Notes under the pieces: model-generated
What the model was told of the DNA's origin: nothing
What the model saw: the letters and a program-made list of their open reading frames with translations, nothing else
Database searches by the model: none
DNA from: Prinsepia uniflora
Taxonomy: Eukaryota > Streptophyta > Magnoliopsida > Rosales > Rosaceae
Direction of reading: 5' to 3'
Length of the DNA stretch: 64,000 bases
NCBI GenBank assembly: GCA_032719365.1
Contig: CM064861.1
Coordinates: 94,128,721-94,192,720, forward strand
In this document: positions 23,487-33,285 of the stretch, in pieces
Layout of the letters: the number at the start of each line of letters is the position of its first letter
How positions within the stretch are numbered: position 1 is the first letter of the stretch
Translations under genes and position numbers: made by a program

Positions 23487-24218
23487 ATGCCTCCGAGACG
23501 TGAACCCCCTCCACGACCTGAAGATGAAGCGGCGAGAGGGACTGAGAACGCTTCGATGAGAGAGCCCAGAGGCTTGGGGCTACTACGTTCAGCTGTGGGG
23601 CCGATCCCGAGGAAGCTCACCGATGGATCACCCGACTCGAGCGTATTTTTGGGGTGATGCACTGTCCTCCCGAGGATCGGGTTTTGTTAGCTACTTTTTT
23701 GTTGGATGGAGCTGCCTACGAGTGGTGGTACACGCTGGAGTTGTCCGGCTGGGATGCACATACCGTGACTTGGGAGACTTTCCGGGAGCGGTTTCTAGAT
23801 CAGTACTATCCCCATTCTTTTAGGGATGCGAAGGAAGCGGAATTTCTTCACTTGAAGCAAGGGAACTTGACAGTTGCTGAGTATGAGCAGAGCTTCCAGA
23901 TGCTATCTCGTTTCGCTCCTGCATTTGTGGCGACTGAGGCGGAGAAGTGCCGCCGGTTTGAGTTGGGCCTCCGGGGAGAGATCAGGGCCATAGTGACAGC
24001 CGGCTCTTTTGCTACATTCCGAGAGTTGTCTGATGCTGCTGTCAGGGTGGAGGCCAGTTTACCTGCTAGACCACAGTACTCGGGCAGTGTTCGACGCCGA
24101 GAGCATTCATTTCCAGGAGCATCGAGTCAGAGGCCCCCGAAACGGGGAAATTTTGGTGGATCATCATCGGCTGGTGGAGCCCGGTATGGCAGACCAGGCA
24201 GTTTTCAGGGATTTCTCG
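23487..24218 (+). pseudogene. Gag gene fragment of element F
   Basis: It starts at ATG 23487 (MPPRREPPPRPEDE). A small indel near 23555 shifts the frame. The gag frame then continues through the retrotransposon Gag core (MHCPPEDRVLLATFLLDGA, then YEWWYTLELSGWD, EAEFLHLKQGN and RRFELGLRGEI) to about 24218. It is cut before the zinc knuckle, and the last codons read into element E's LTR. Gag forms the virus-like particle that packages element RNA. The closest relative in the window is the intact gag of element B. Both the frameshift and the truncation make it non-functional. Confidence 0.85.
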
Positions 24219-25755
24219 GTTGTGTGTGTGAGTGGACTTTTGGTTTTCTAACTGTGATGCATGCATATATGATTTAAAATGCTTTAATATATGATTTGAT
24301 ATGCTTTGGCATGATTGGTATTTCAATTCGGTGATTTCTCGGTTTTGTGATTATTATATTATTATATTCTTGCACGATTTTCGAGAAATCATGAAATTGG
24401 TTAAAAATGATATTGTGGGCGTAAGAACCCAAGTAAATAATGATTTTGACTCGGAATTGGAGTTACATGTGAATTTGATGAATTTGATAATTTTTGGTAT
24501 CCTCGTGATTTTGTGATTATTTTAATCAGTCTTTCGGGCACGTTTTACGAGGAACGTGCAAATGATGTTTTGGGCTAGGCCCGGATTGAAAATGATGTTT
24601 TGACTCGGGTTATGAGTCAGGAAGTTGAAAATGATATTTGGACTCGGATTATGAGTCAGTGATTGATTTCATGGATTTACGTGATCGTGGCAACTCGGGT
24701 TTACGGTTGCACGGATTTACGTGATATTGATATTTTGGGCTTGAGACCCAATGGAATTGTGATTTTGATTGGATTTGTATTTCCATGTGATGACATGATG
24801 ATATTGATGATTTTCGGATTTATAAAGTAAATCGGGACTTGGGGCTGAGACCCTGTGTTGATATATGATTTGGTTTTTAATGCAACTGTTTTCACTGGTT
24901 TTTGTGATGGTGATATGTTGCGGATATTTAGGGCTTTCGGGAGAAAATATATTTTTCCCCGAAGTGCACCCTGGAGATAACGCTCGCCTTCGGGATGGAA
25001 ATGTTTACCCCGAAGAGGTCACGTAGCACGATCTTTGTCTTACAGCCCAGGGGAGGCTTGACTCAGATCAGATGTGCTGGATTATATGGATCGGTAAGTG
25101 ATGTGTTCACGAGATCCGGATCGTCGGCTGGTGAGGTTTTTCCCAGCGACGGATTGCTGACTGATGATGTGTTCACAGCAGCGGATGCTCGGATTTTGAG
25201 CGGTCCTTGAGCCTATTGATATGCACGCGTTGCAGGGATAAACGTGACTCTAAGCAACAGGATATGGAAATAAGTCCCGTGGATTATGGAAAATGATTTT
25301 GAGGAAACTGTGGTTTAGCGGTTAAAATGATTTAAAGAAACTGTGAACTTTTTGAGATGTTAAACTGATTTGGTGAACATGAGTTTTTGTGGACCATGAG
25401 AAAATATGTTTTGATTTTATCGGTCCACTGTTCATACTTGAATGATTTCATACTATTACTCATGTTTTACGATATGCATGCAAGTTTGTGAAAACTGGAG
25501 GGTAAGAATGTATTTTGGTAAATGTTTTTATAAGAGGTCATTTTTGTCCACTCACACCTTTTCTGTTTTGTTAACCCTTCAGGCCGTGGCGCGTTGATCG
25601 AGGCTACTCCAGAGGTGGAGGTATGTGCGGGCACAGGCGCAAAAATTCCCTTGTCTGGCAGGTACTGAAGGGTAGTTTGGGACTTTCAGTTGACTTGTCA
25701 GATGGGAGCAGGATCGGGTACGATTTTTGACGTCCAGTTGGGACGGGTCCTGTCA
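24219..25755 (+). repeat. Element E 3' LTR, 5'-truncated
   Basis: It matches 15732-17264 with few differences and ends GGTCCTGTCA before the TGGAA duplication. The first 1.8 kb is missing because of the deletion that also removed most of element F. Confidence 0.85.
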
Positions 25756-25760
25756 TGGAA

Positions 25761-27832
25761 CGTTGGTTTCGAGAAGAGTTGTGATTGCGGACGAGAGGAG
25801 TGCTCGTTTTCGCATTGTATTACGTACTTTGAAGTCATTAGGATTGACTTCTTATTTTCTGCCCTGGCAGACGCTGTTGTGGTTATCGGTATGTTGAGTG
25901 TGTGTTGGTTGATGGACCCATGTGTGGTTTGGGTCACCAGGTGGAGTTGCATAATTCGAAATTGGGTAAATGAGATTTCTCACGTTCCGCTTGGTAGCAG
26001 ACGGTGTTGGATCACTTGGTATGGTGAGTGCTGTGAGTTGTGTTTGCACTCACATAGGATGGATGATGATTTCCTGTATTTGGATTATCCTTGATCTTCC
26101 TGGGTGGAACGACAAGGATCGAGACGAAGTAATTGGATGTGACCCACAATGTTGTTGTGTCCCATTGTAAATGTATGATTGTATGTGGAAATAATTGGAG
26201 AAGTGTTGTGTGGTGGACAAGGACTCATGAGGGTGTAGGACCCTACGATCGGATTCCAGGTGGATTCCTAGCCACGTGAGCGTGTGTGGATCCGAGACGG
26301 ATCTGGATTATAATGGACATTGGACATGGTGACGATCTGGGATCGTAATGGTACCCATCAGGTGACGTGGTGATGGATTTGAATTGTGACCGTTTGGGTG
26401 AGGTTAGGTGAAGAGCTTATCGCTCTGCCACATGTTTGGATACGGGAATAATTGGACTGAACTTCTTCTCGAAGTTAATCAGTACTCGAGTGTGTTGGAA
26501 CGCTTACGCTTTGACTCGAGGATTTGACCTGTGAGAGTGTGGTTTTTCCACGAGGTCTAGTTGGTCAGTTTTGAGATATGTGGATGTTGGGATTGGCTTC
26601 CTTATGGAGTCAATCGAATGGATTGAACAGGTAACCGATAGGTTCGGTTTTGGCGCGTCTGGGTAGACGTGGTTGAGATTTCGGGTTTTGGAATCGAATT
26701 TCTGGGTGACGATTCAGGATTCGATTTCGGAACTTGAAACTGGATTTCTGGATTTGGGTACGGAATGATTATTCCAGATGCTAGCTTACGGAATAATGAT
26801 TTCTGATTCGGATTCGGAAACGGGTTAAGGATGTGATGTTTGGGTTTGGATCCGGGATTTCTTATGAAATTGTGGATTCGAACTCGGATCTGGATTGAGA
26901 CTGGATGATGAGTTGGGATGAGCGTTTTTCTTAGTCTGGGATTGGACAGGAGAACCCCAATATCAGATCATGATTGACTGTGGGCCATGCGGTGGACTCA
27001 TTGGGGAATGGATGTACGTATCATGCACGGTGTTCGAGGATCGGTATTGGACAGGCCGTGTGGTGCTTGGTGACAGCACATGTGAGGTACCAGTGGCGTA
27101 TGGTTATACATGTTGGTGGTCGGCTTAGTTCCGACACCATTGGATTTGGTGGTGGGTGTGAGCTGGACATTGAATACTATGCACGGGGCAGCGTTATTTT
27201 TGGTTGGTTTCGGTAATTTTGTGAGCAGGCGCTCTTAGCCACGGATGGCTAGTGAACCCCAGTGTGGAGTTAGGCGAACACTGATTGGCTAGTATTCAAT
27301 GTGTGTCAGTTACACCACCTGATTGAGTACGATGACGGTATACGTACACTCAGGATGAGTGAGTTGGTGACTGGGTCACTACGTGTGACCTTGCGTGATG
27401 TTATCACACCGAGATGATTCCAGCGTTATGGTTCGCTGAGGGAATTGACAATTATGGACTTGAGATGGATATATGTCGCAGGATTGGGTTGCCCTGCGAG
27501 ATGAGATCACGTGGTTGATTTGACGCTACTTGACAAGTAGCAGTATGAGGTGTCGCCACCGATTGACTGATGGTTGGAGCGTTATTAGGGTGGTAAAGCT
27601 TGGTGGTGACAGTTTGACGGGTAATATTCACAGGGATCAGCTAATCAATTTCACTTGCGGTGTTCGAGTGTGGTCGGTACGGTGAGAAACCGTGATGGGA
27701 CGTCTGAGTACAGACAAGTTTGGTGGGTGTACAAGTGTACACAGGTGTGAGATCGAAATGTTTTCCACGAGGCGGATGTGGAATAAGGATATTTGGTAAT
27801 TTCGAGGACGAAATTATTTAAGGGGGGAAGGT
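25761..27832 (+). other. Element A interior, third part, with polypurine tract
   Basis: Non-coding DNA, partly homologous to element E's interior. The end carries AATTTCGAGGACGAAATT (27808-27815 region), common before chromovirus 3' LTRs, and then the purine tract AAGGGGGGAAGG at 27820-27831, where plus-strand synthesis would start. Confidence 0.7.
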
Positions 27833-30800
27833 TGTAACGACCCGTCCCGGAATTCGGGATTAGAATACGGACTAATCGTGATTAGCAGGGGTAATCGGTG
27901 ATTAGTTGGGCGAACTCGAACGAACGGTGCAAAATGACCGTTTTGCCCCTGGTCGTGGGCAAAACATTGACTTTTAGTTCGGACGGTCAAATGGACTTTG
28001 ACCAGTGACCGTGACGTAGTTTGGGACGTCACGAGTTCATAGACAGGCGGCACGTTCGATTCTGACGTTCGTGGTGAAAGTTATGACGTTCGGAAGTCCA
28101 GGGGCATTTTCGTAATTTTGGTGAAATAAAGGAAAATGTTGACTTTTTGATCGGGAGGTCCGATGGCCGAGGACCAAGGACCGTGAGGGAGGTCTCGATG
28201 CCCTGAGTCCGTGGACAGGCGGCACGCATCAATCGGAGTCCGGATGACCGAGTTACGGGCCTAGTTGCGTGAGGGGCATTTTGGTAATTTTCTGCGCATG
28301 GGCAGAAATGTAATTTCACAGGGTGTTTTTGGGCCGTGTACTGTTCACTCACGGTGGAACACGGTGGGAAGCAGGGGCAGAGCACGATGTCGTGAGTGGA
28401 CTGAAATCCTGCATTGTTTAATCTGTAGTGGAAGGTTAGAACGGATTGTTAAATAGAATTGAGGAAGTGGAAACATGGCTGAGTGGTACTGGGAGGATCA
28501 GTCGTGCACAGTGCACGGGTGGTTTCAAATTCCGGTGGGGTTCAGTTTACGGGAAGCAAATTCCCAGTGGGTCTGAGAATGTTCCCACGAGTTGTCGTCC
28601 CCATTATGTGTTTAGCTGAGTTGTGAGCTGAGGGGATTCATTTTGGGTAAGGACTGAGTGAGAGACTTAGAGCGTTGGTTGACTGTGTCTGAACTGAAAA
28701 ACAGAGAGATGGGAACCGTGAGCAATTGATCGTCCTTGTGTGTCTGTGTGAGTTCTGTGAGGTTCTGTGATCAAGGGTGAGCGATCAGACAGACTGGTGA
28801 GTAATGTTGGCTGAGAATCGTGTGAGGGCAAGCCTCTGTGTGTGAGTAAGCTCTCAGGAAAAACCGAGAGGTGTTGACAGGGTGGTGCAGCCAGGAGTAA
28901 TCAAGTTGAACCAATTTGGTTCGAGGGGAGGCTAGGACGGCTTTGGGAACCCAGTAGGATGCGGCGGAGCACGGTGGCGAACGGCAGGCAGGTAATTCTC
29001 ATTTCCCTCTAGGTGCTCTGTTTTACCGTTTTGGTTCAATCGTTAAGTCGTGAGGTTTGGGAGTAAGTCGAAGGTTTCTGTCAGTTCGGTTGGACTCCTT
29101 GGGTCCCTAGGAACCTTGTGGTTCTGACGCCATGGTGGGGGGAACCTCTGGTGGCTGGGAGTCGAAACAGGGCTTTGACGGGTTTTAAAATTCGAAGTTT
29201 GGAAGGGTAGAAACAAGCTCAATCTTCGTGATTCAATTAGCTAAATCGATAGATTGTGATTGGACGAATCTAATGGACTAATTAGGACTGAAAACCACCT
29301 AGAATAACCAGAGAACCGTGAACGCCGGTCTGAACTTGGTGAACCGGGTTCACTAGAGATAGACGATGACACTGTAGCGGCGTGTGGGCTTCACGCGCAG
29401 CCTTTTGCGGCGGCGCGTGGAGGCGCGTGGGGAGTCCAATGGGGAAGTGTCCAACATGGGAAATAATCTACGCAATGTAACGAACATTTTAGCGTTGGTT
29501 TCGTGTCAATCGGACCCCGTTTCGATATTGTTCGGAATGTCCGAAGGTTTTAAGTCGGGTTTAAAAATACTTAAAAAGTCGGGAAAATTACGGGACTTGA
29601 ATAGGATGTTAATGAAGAGATTAGTAACCCTCTATTGTGATATGAACAGGTTCGGGAGTCCCGGTGTTAGTAACGAGGCCCGGGAAGGCCGGTGGCACGC
29701 GTATCGAGGCGCTCGGTTAAACGGTATGTGAGTGGACATTTGGTTTTATAAATTCTATGCATGCATAACTATTTCATGATTTTTATAATTGTGATTATAT
29801 GATTTATTTTGGATGTCGGTGAATTTATATGATTTCACGTATTTCGAGGCGATTTACGGGTATGCGCGTAAATCAAGATTTTCTGGATTTGTATTGTTTT
29901 CCATAATTGTGGTTGGATATGATTTTATGAGACAGTTACGGAATTGATTAAGTGAATTCGGGCCAGGGGCCCAGTTGTTCTATATATGTGATTTCGGGAT
30001 GCTTTTCGGAAAACGGATCGTGAGGGATCCTGATTGATTGTGTCTTATAAAATAGTTCGGGTTTAAAGACCCGGGTGCCATTGCTGGAGCACATTTTGAG
30101 TTTGAAGACTCGGTTAACTGATGACGGGGGCGGGTCCGAAAAATTGGGTTTAAAGACCCGGATTGAGTTTAAAGACTCGGTTATTGTGATACCCCCGAGG
30201 CCTATTGACTATGTTTTGAGTTTAAAGACTCGTTGATATCCCGGGAAGGCCTGTTTATGCGCATGGTTTTGAGTTTAAAGACTCGGGCGCACTTAATCCA
30301 GCAAATGTGTGTGATTACAGTTTTTCACTGGTTTTGGGCAGTGACCCGGATGAACTGGCTTTGATGAGTTTTGGGATTGAGTTCCCGTGTTTAAGTTTTG
30401 TTTATGAAGTATTGTTGATTTCTGATCGTTTGAAACGTGTTGGGCAGTGGCCCGGTTTATGAGACTTGATGAACTGGAGTTATGATGGGTTTCCGGATTT
30501 GATTGATGATTTCCGGGCTAAGGCCATAATGGTTATTTCTAATAAATGTTTGATTTCCGGGTTTTGATGCATGCATACGTTTTACTGAGGGGCATAAATG
30601 TCTTATAAAATGTTGTTAATGAACTTGTTTATTTTCGTCCACTCACATCTTTTGGTTTTTCATGCCCTTCAGGTTAATCTCGGATGCGACTGCAGCAGGG
30701 GACCGGGACATCGCATGCCTCCTCCATCGATCCTTGTGCACTCTGGATGCCCGTAGGGGCTGTAGCGTCGGGTTATCCCTTGTCTGACACCTCGTGTCAG

Positions 30801-30856
30801 ACGGGAGCACGTCACATCCCGTGGTAATCCTGGGGGGATTGGGATGGGTCGTGTCA
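27833..30856 (+). repeat. Element A 3' LTR
   Basis: Starts TGTAACGACCCG and ends GGTCGTGTCA. It matches the 5' LTR along its full length but has six dyads instead of seven at 30058-30286. It keeps better versions of the splice-like donor (GTATGTGAGT at 29724) and of the 11-base inverted pair (29727-29737 and 30637-30647) than the 5' LTR does. Confidence 0.9.
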
Positions 30857-30861
30857 GCGGA

Positions 30862-31345
30862 AGGGTAAGAAGAGTACTTGACATTGATGAGGGTGCCAAC
30901 CTAGTGGACTCTGATGCTTAAGTTAGTAAAGCAGGTGGAGATTAAACATAGTGTAGATAGCGTAAGGCTTAGTGAATAGTAAATAGTGAATGTACCTTAA
31001 TGGGGTAAAGTGCCCCGTATTTATAGTGGTAATAAATAGGTCGGAATCCTAGTAAAGTAAGGCCAAAGTGATTTCTTAGATGTTGACACTTGTCCCAAAG
31101 TATTGTATGGATGGTAGTGATTTACAGGAGGTAGGTAATTATATGGTAGTGCCAATTGTGATACTCGAGGATGCAAGTCGATAAGTCATGACAGAGGCCG
31201 ATTGGGGTGCCTTAGTCTGCAATCCCATGTCGGGTGGTATGACAGGTTGGGTCGGTTGCCCCATGATCAGTTGGCAGATGAGTATGTTTGGCCGACAAGT
31301 AGCGAAATGACTCCCAACAGCCAGCGACGAGCGATTCTGGCCGGA
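30862..31345 (-). repeat. Element X, right part of first long repeat
   Basis: Continuous homology with 32795-33285 at roughly 80% by eye, for example ACTCTGATGCTTAAG and AGTGAATAGTAAATAGTGAA. Together with 6160-6252 it makes one about 580-base repeat unit. The right limit is approximate. Confidence 0.65.
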
Positions 31346-32699
31346 ATCTAGGTGGTCGGTCGGAATAGTATAAATATAAGTCCCCTAATTCGTTGACTGA
31401 GATGGATTTCCTTACTCGAGGACATGTCGTTATGTGCAAACCATGTAGATTGACCAGTGGGCTGCACCTTGGAGTCCTCCAAGTCCATGGGTGAGGAATG
31501 GCACCATCGCGGATGGTAAGGAAGTCTCTTGGAAGACTAATCTCTTATATAGTTCATGAGGTCCAAATGGCAGATCGGCCCCTTGAGGGTGAACCGATCC
31601 ACTAAAGTCCCATGTGGGATGCCAAATTCGAAAGGTTGGATCGGCCCCCTGATGGTCGACTGATCCACCAAATTCCCCTGAGGAATGTGGAATTCGAAAG
31701 GTTGGATTGACCCTATAACGACCCAAGTATTTGAGAAAGTAAAATTGATGATTTTGCCCCTGTAAAGTCAAAAAGTTGACTTTTTGACATGGATACTTCT
31801 TGGACTATCTGAAAAGATCAATACGAAGGTCTCGAAATTCTGAATCCATAAACAGGCAGTATGTCGAAAACAGAGGTCGAATAGGTTCGATGATGGATGG
31901 CTGAACAAAGAAGAAACGAGAGAAAATGATGAAACCAAGAAGAGAGAAGAAGCAAGCCAGGAAGAAGGTGAGGGAAAGAAGGAGAGAAAAGAAAGGAAGG
32001 AAGAGATGAGGACTAGTTCGTTTTTTTTTTTTAAGAAATTAGGGTTTGGTCCTATCAAGTCCCTTGAGGGTGAACCGATTCGTGTAAACATGGGTTTAAA
32101 TCTTGTAGCGGAAGGTTGGCTACATGTCGCAGAAGTGGCACTGGCTGTTAAGTGAGTGGGTTCGGTGCTCGAGGACTCGCGTTGATAGTGTATAGGACTT
32201 ATATAAAGGGCACTGGGGCGTCATTTTTCCTTACTTCACTAGAATTTTGGAAACTGCCAAGCAAAGTAACTTCCAAGCACTCAGAAGAACCAGTTGCAAT
32301 CAAGCACTTTATGAAGAGAGTTCTTCCGATCAAGCGAGTTTGAGGAGTAAAACGTCGTCTGATCCAGCAGACAGTAGGTGCTTAGATAGTCTACATTTCA
32401 ATTTGTAGATGTCAGAGTTAGAGTCAAGTGCCAATATGAGTTCCCCCGAACATTTGGAGATGATTCATCACTGTCCTATTCGGAAGATGATACTGAGAGC
32501 AGGTCAAATGGCTCTACGTTCACCAGTGGGTATTCGTCAGTCAGTGGTGGGTTAAATTTAGAGGGTGAGAGTGAGAGTCGATGGGCTGATCAAGAGTTGG
32601 ATTGGGAGATGGTGGATCAGTGGTTAGAAAATGAATCAGAAGGTCAATGGGCATACGACCGACCAGACTAGTAATCCCACATGGGATGGTGTTGGCAAG
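31346..32699. other. Element X, spacer between its long repeats
   Basis: It holds two 66-base tandem units at 31573-31638 and 31639-31704 (each with GATCGGCCCC and AAATTCGAAAGGTTG-like ends), a small LTR remnant at 31714-32057, and a TATATAAAGG promoter-like word near 32200-32210. An uninterrupted frame at about 32386-32670 would give an acidic Ser/Glu-rich peptide of about 95 residues but has no ATG at its start. I recognise no protein family here. Confidence 0.45.
31714..32057 (+). mobile_element. Internally deleted LTR remnant (Gypsy head type)
   Basis: It starts TATAACGACCCA and carries the head words shared by the large LTRs here (TTTTGCCCCTG, GTTGACTTTTTGA, AAGGTCTCG, then AAACAGGCAGTATG). 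It then ends after about 340 bases with CCTATCA. Flanks GACCC and GTCCC could be a decayed target duplication. The second half is purine-rich and unlike the large LTRs. Confidence 0.5.
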
Positions 32700-33285
32700 C
32701 GGCTTCAAATGTTTGATTAGAAAATAGATCTAACGAAGGATTGTCTTGCCAAATGCTAGAAATCTATCCCCGTTCTCCCGGATGGCCCGCAGAAGGGTAA
32801 GAAGAGTACTTGACATCGGTGGGGTACCGGAATAATGGACTCTGATGCTTAAGTCAGTAAAGCGGATGGAGATCAGACATGGTATAGGCAGCGTAAAGTT
32901 TAGTGAATAGTAAATAGTGAATGTATCTTTATGGGGTGAAGTACCACGTATTTATGGTGATAGTAAATGAGCCAGAACCCTAGTGAAGTAAAGCTCAAGA
33001 GATTGCTTAGATGTTGCTATGTTTCCCAAGGTATTGGATGGATGATGGTAGTGATTTGTTGAAGGGTATAGCTGTACTTTTATCCCTGGGACAAGTAATT
33101 ATATGATAGTGACGAATGTGATACACGGAGATGCAGGTCAGCAGGTTGTGATAGAGGTTGACTAAGGTGCCTGAGTCAGTAGTCCCCCGTCGGGAGGCTG
33201 GCTGGCCCATGATCGGTCGGCAGACGTCTAAGCTTGGTCAGTAGGTAGTGAAATGACTACCTACGGCTAGTGATAGGAGACTCTA
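32700..33285 (-). repeat. Element X, second long repeat
   Basis: Second copy of the unit at 6160-6252 plus 30862-31345. On the reverse strand it contains CATAAATACGTGG, a promoter-like word, and GACTTAAGCATCAGAG, a word I associate with plant LTRs. It is broken at 33285 by element B, whose left target copy is CTCTA (33281-33285). Some similarity may continue after 40901. Confidence 0.6.

Larger units (their letters stand above)
20493..24218 (+). mobile_element. Element F: truncated Gypsy (chromovirus-type) retrotransposon
   Basis: The 5' LTR is 20493-23400 (TGTAACAACC to CCTGACA). A primer site TGGTATCAGAGC follows at 23403-23414, then a gag gene from 23487. Near 24218 the sequence jumps within gag into the middle of element E's LTR. 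No pol, 3' LTR or right target duplication remains. The LTR terminus and gag are close relatives of those of element B. The dyad cluster lies at 22674-22849. Confidence 0.85.
13916..25755 (+). mobile_element. Element E: LARD-like LTR retrotransposon, right part deleted, hosting element F
   Basis: A perfect duplication TGGAA (13911-13915 and 25756-25760) flanks the element. The 5' LTR is 13916-17264. The 3' LTR is cut and begins only near 24219, matching the 5' LTR from about 15732 onward. The interior 17265-20492 has no intact gene. Weak gag-like traces remain, such as a start-like block near 17303 and RRMEFALRGEI near 20140. Element F entered at 20493. One deletion then removed F's right side, the rest of E's interior and the first 1.8 kb of E's 3' LTR. 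LTR copies agree closely where both exist. Confidence 0.85.
6253..30856 (+). mobile_element. Element A: LTR retrotransposon with non-coding interior (LARD-like, Gypsy-type signals), nested host of others
   Basis: Two long LTRs (6253-9293 and 27833-30856) bracket the element. An imperfect 5-bp target duplication, ACGGA (6248-6252) and GCGGA (30857-30861), lies outside them. A Met-tRNA binding site follows the 5' LTR and a purine tract precedes the 3' LTR. After removing the solo LTR at 9834 and element E at 13916 with their duplications, the interior is about 3.8 kb (9294-9833, 12743-13915, 25761-27832). It has no Gag or Pol frame, only short open frames. The interior shares several segments with element E. 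LTR differences are scattered at roughly the percent level by eye, suggesting a fairly recent insertion. It depends on another element for proteins. Confidence 0.85.

Noticed and set aside
32152..32670. Pararetrovirus-like leader and coding piece
   Set aside because: Only a TATATAAAGG word and an acidic open frame support it. No RT, movement or coat domain and no primer site were found.
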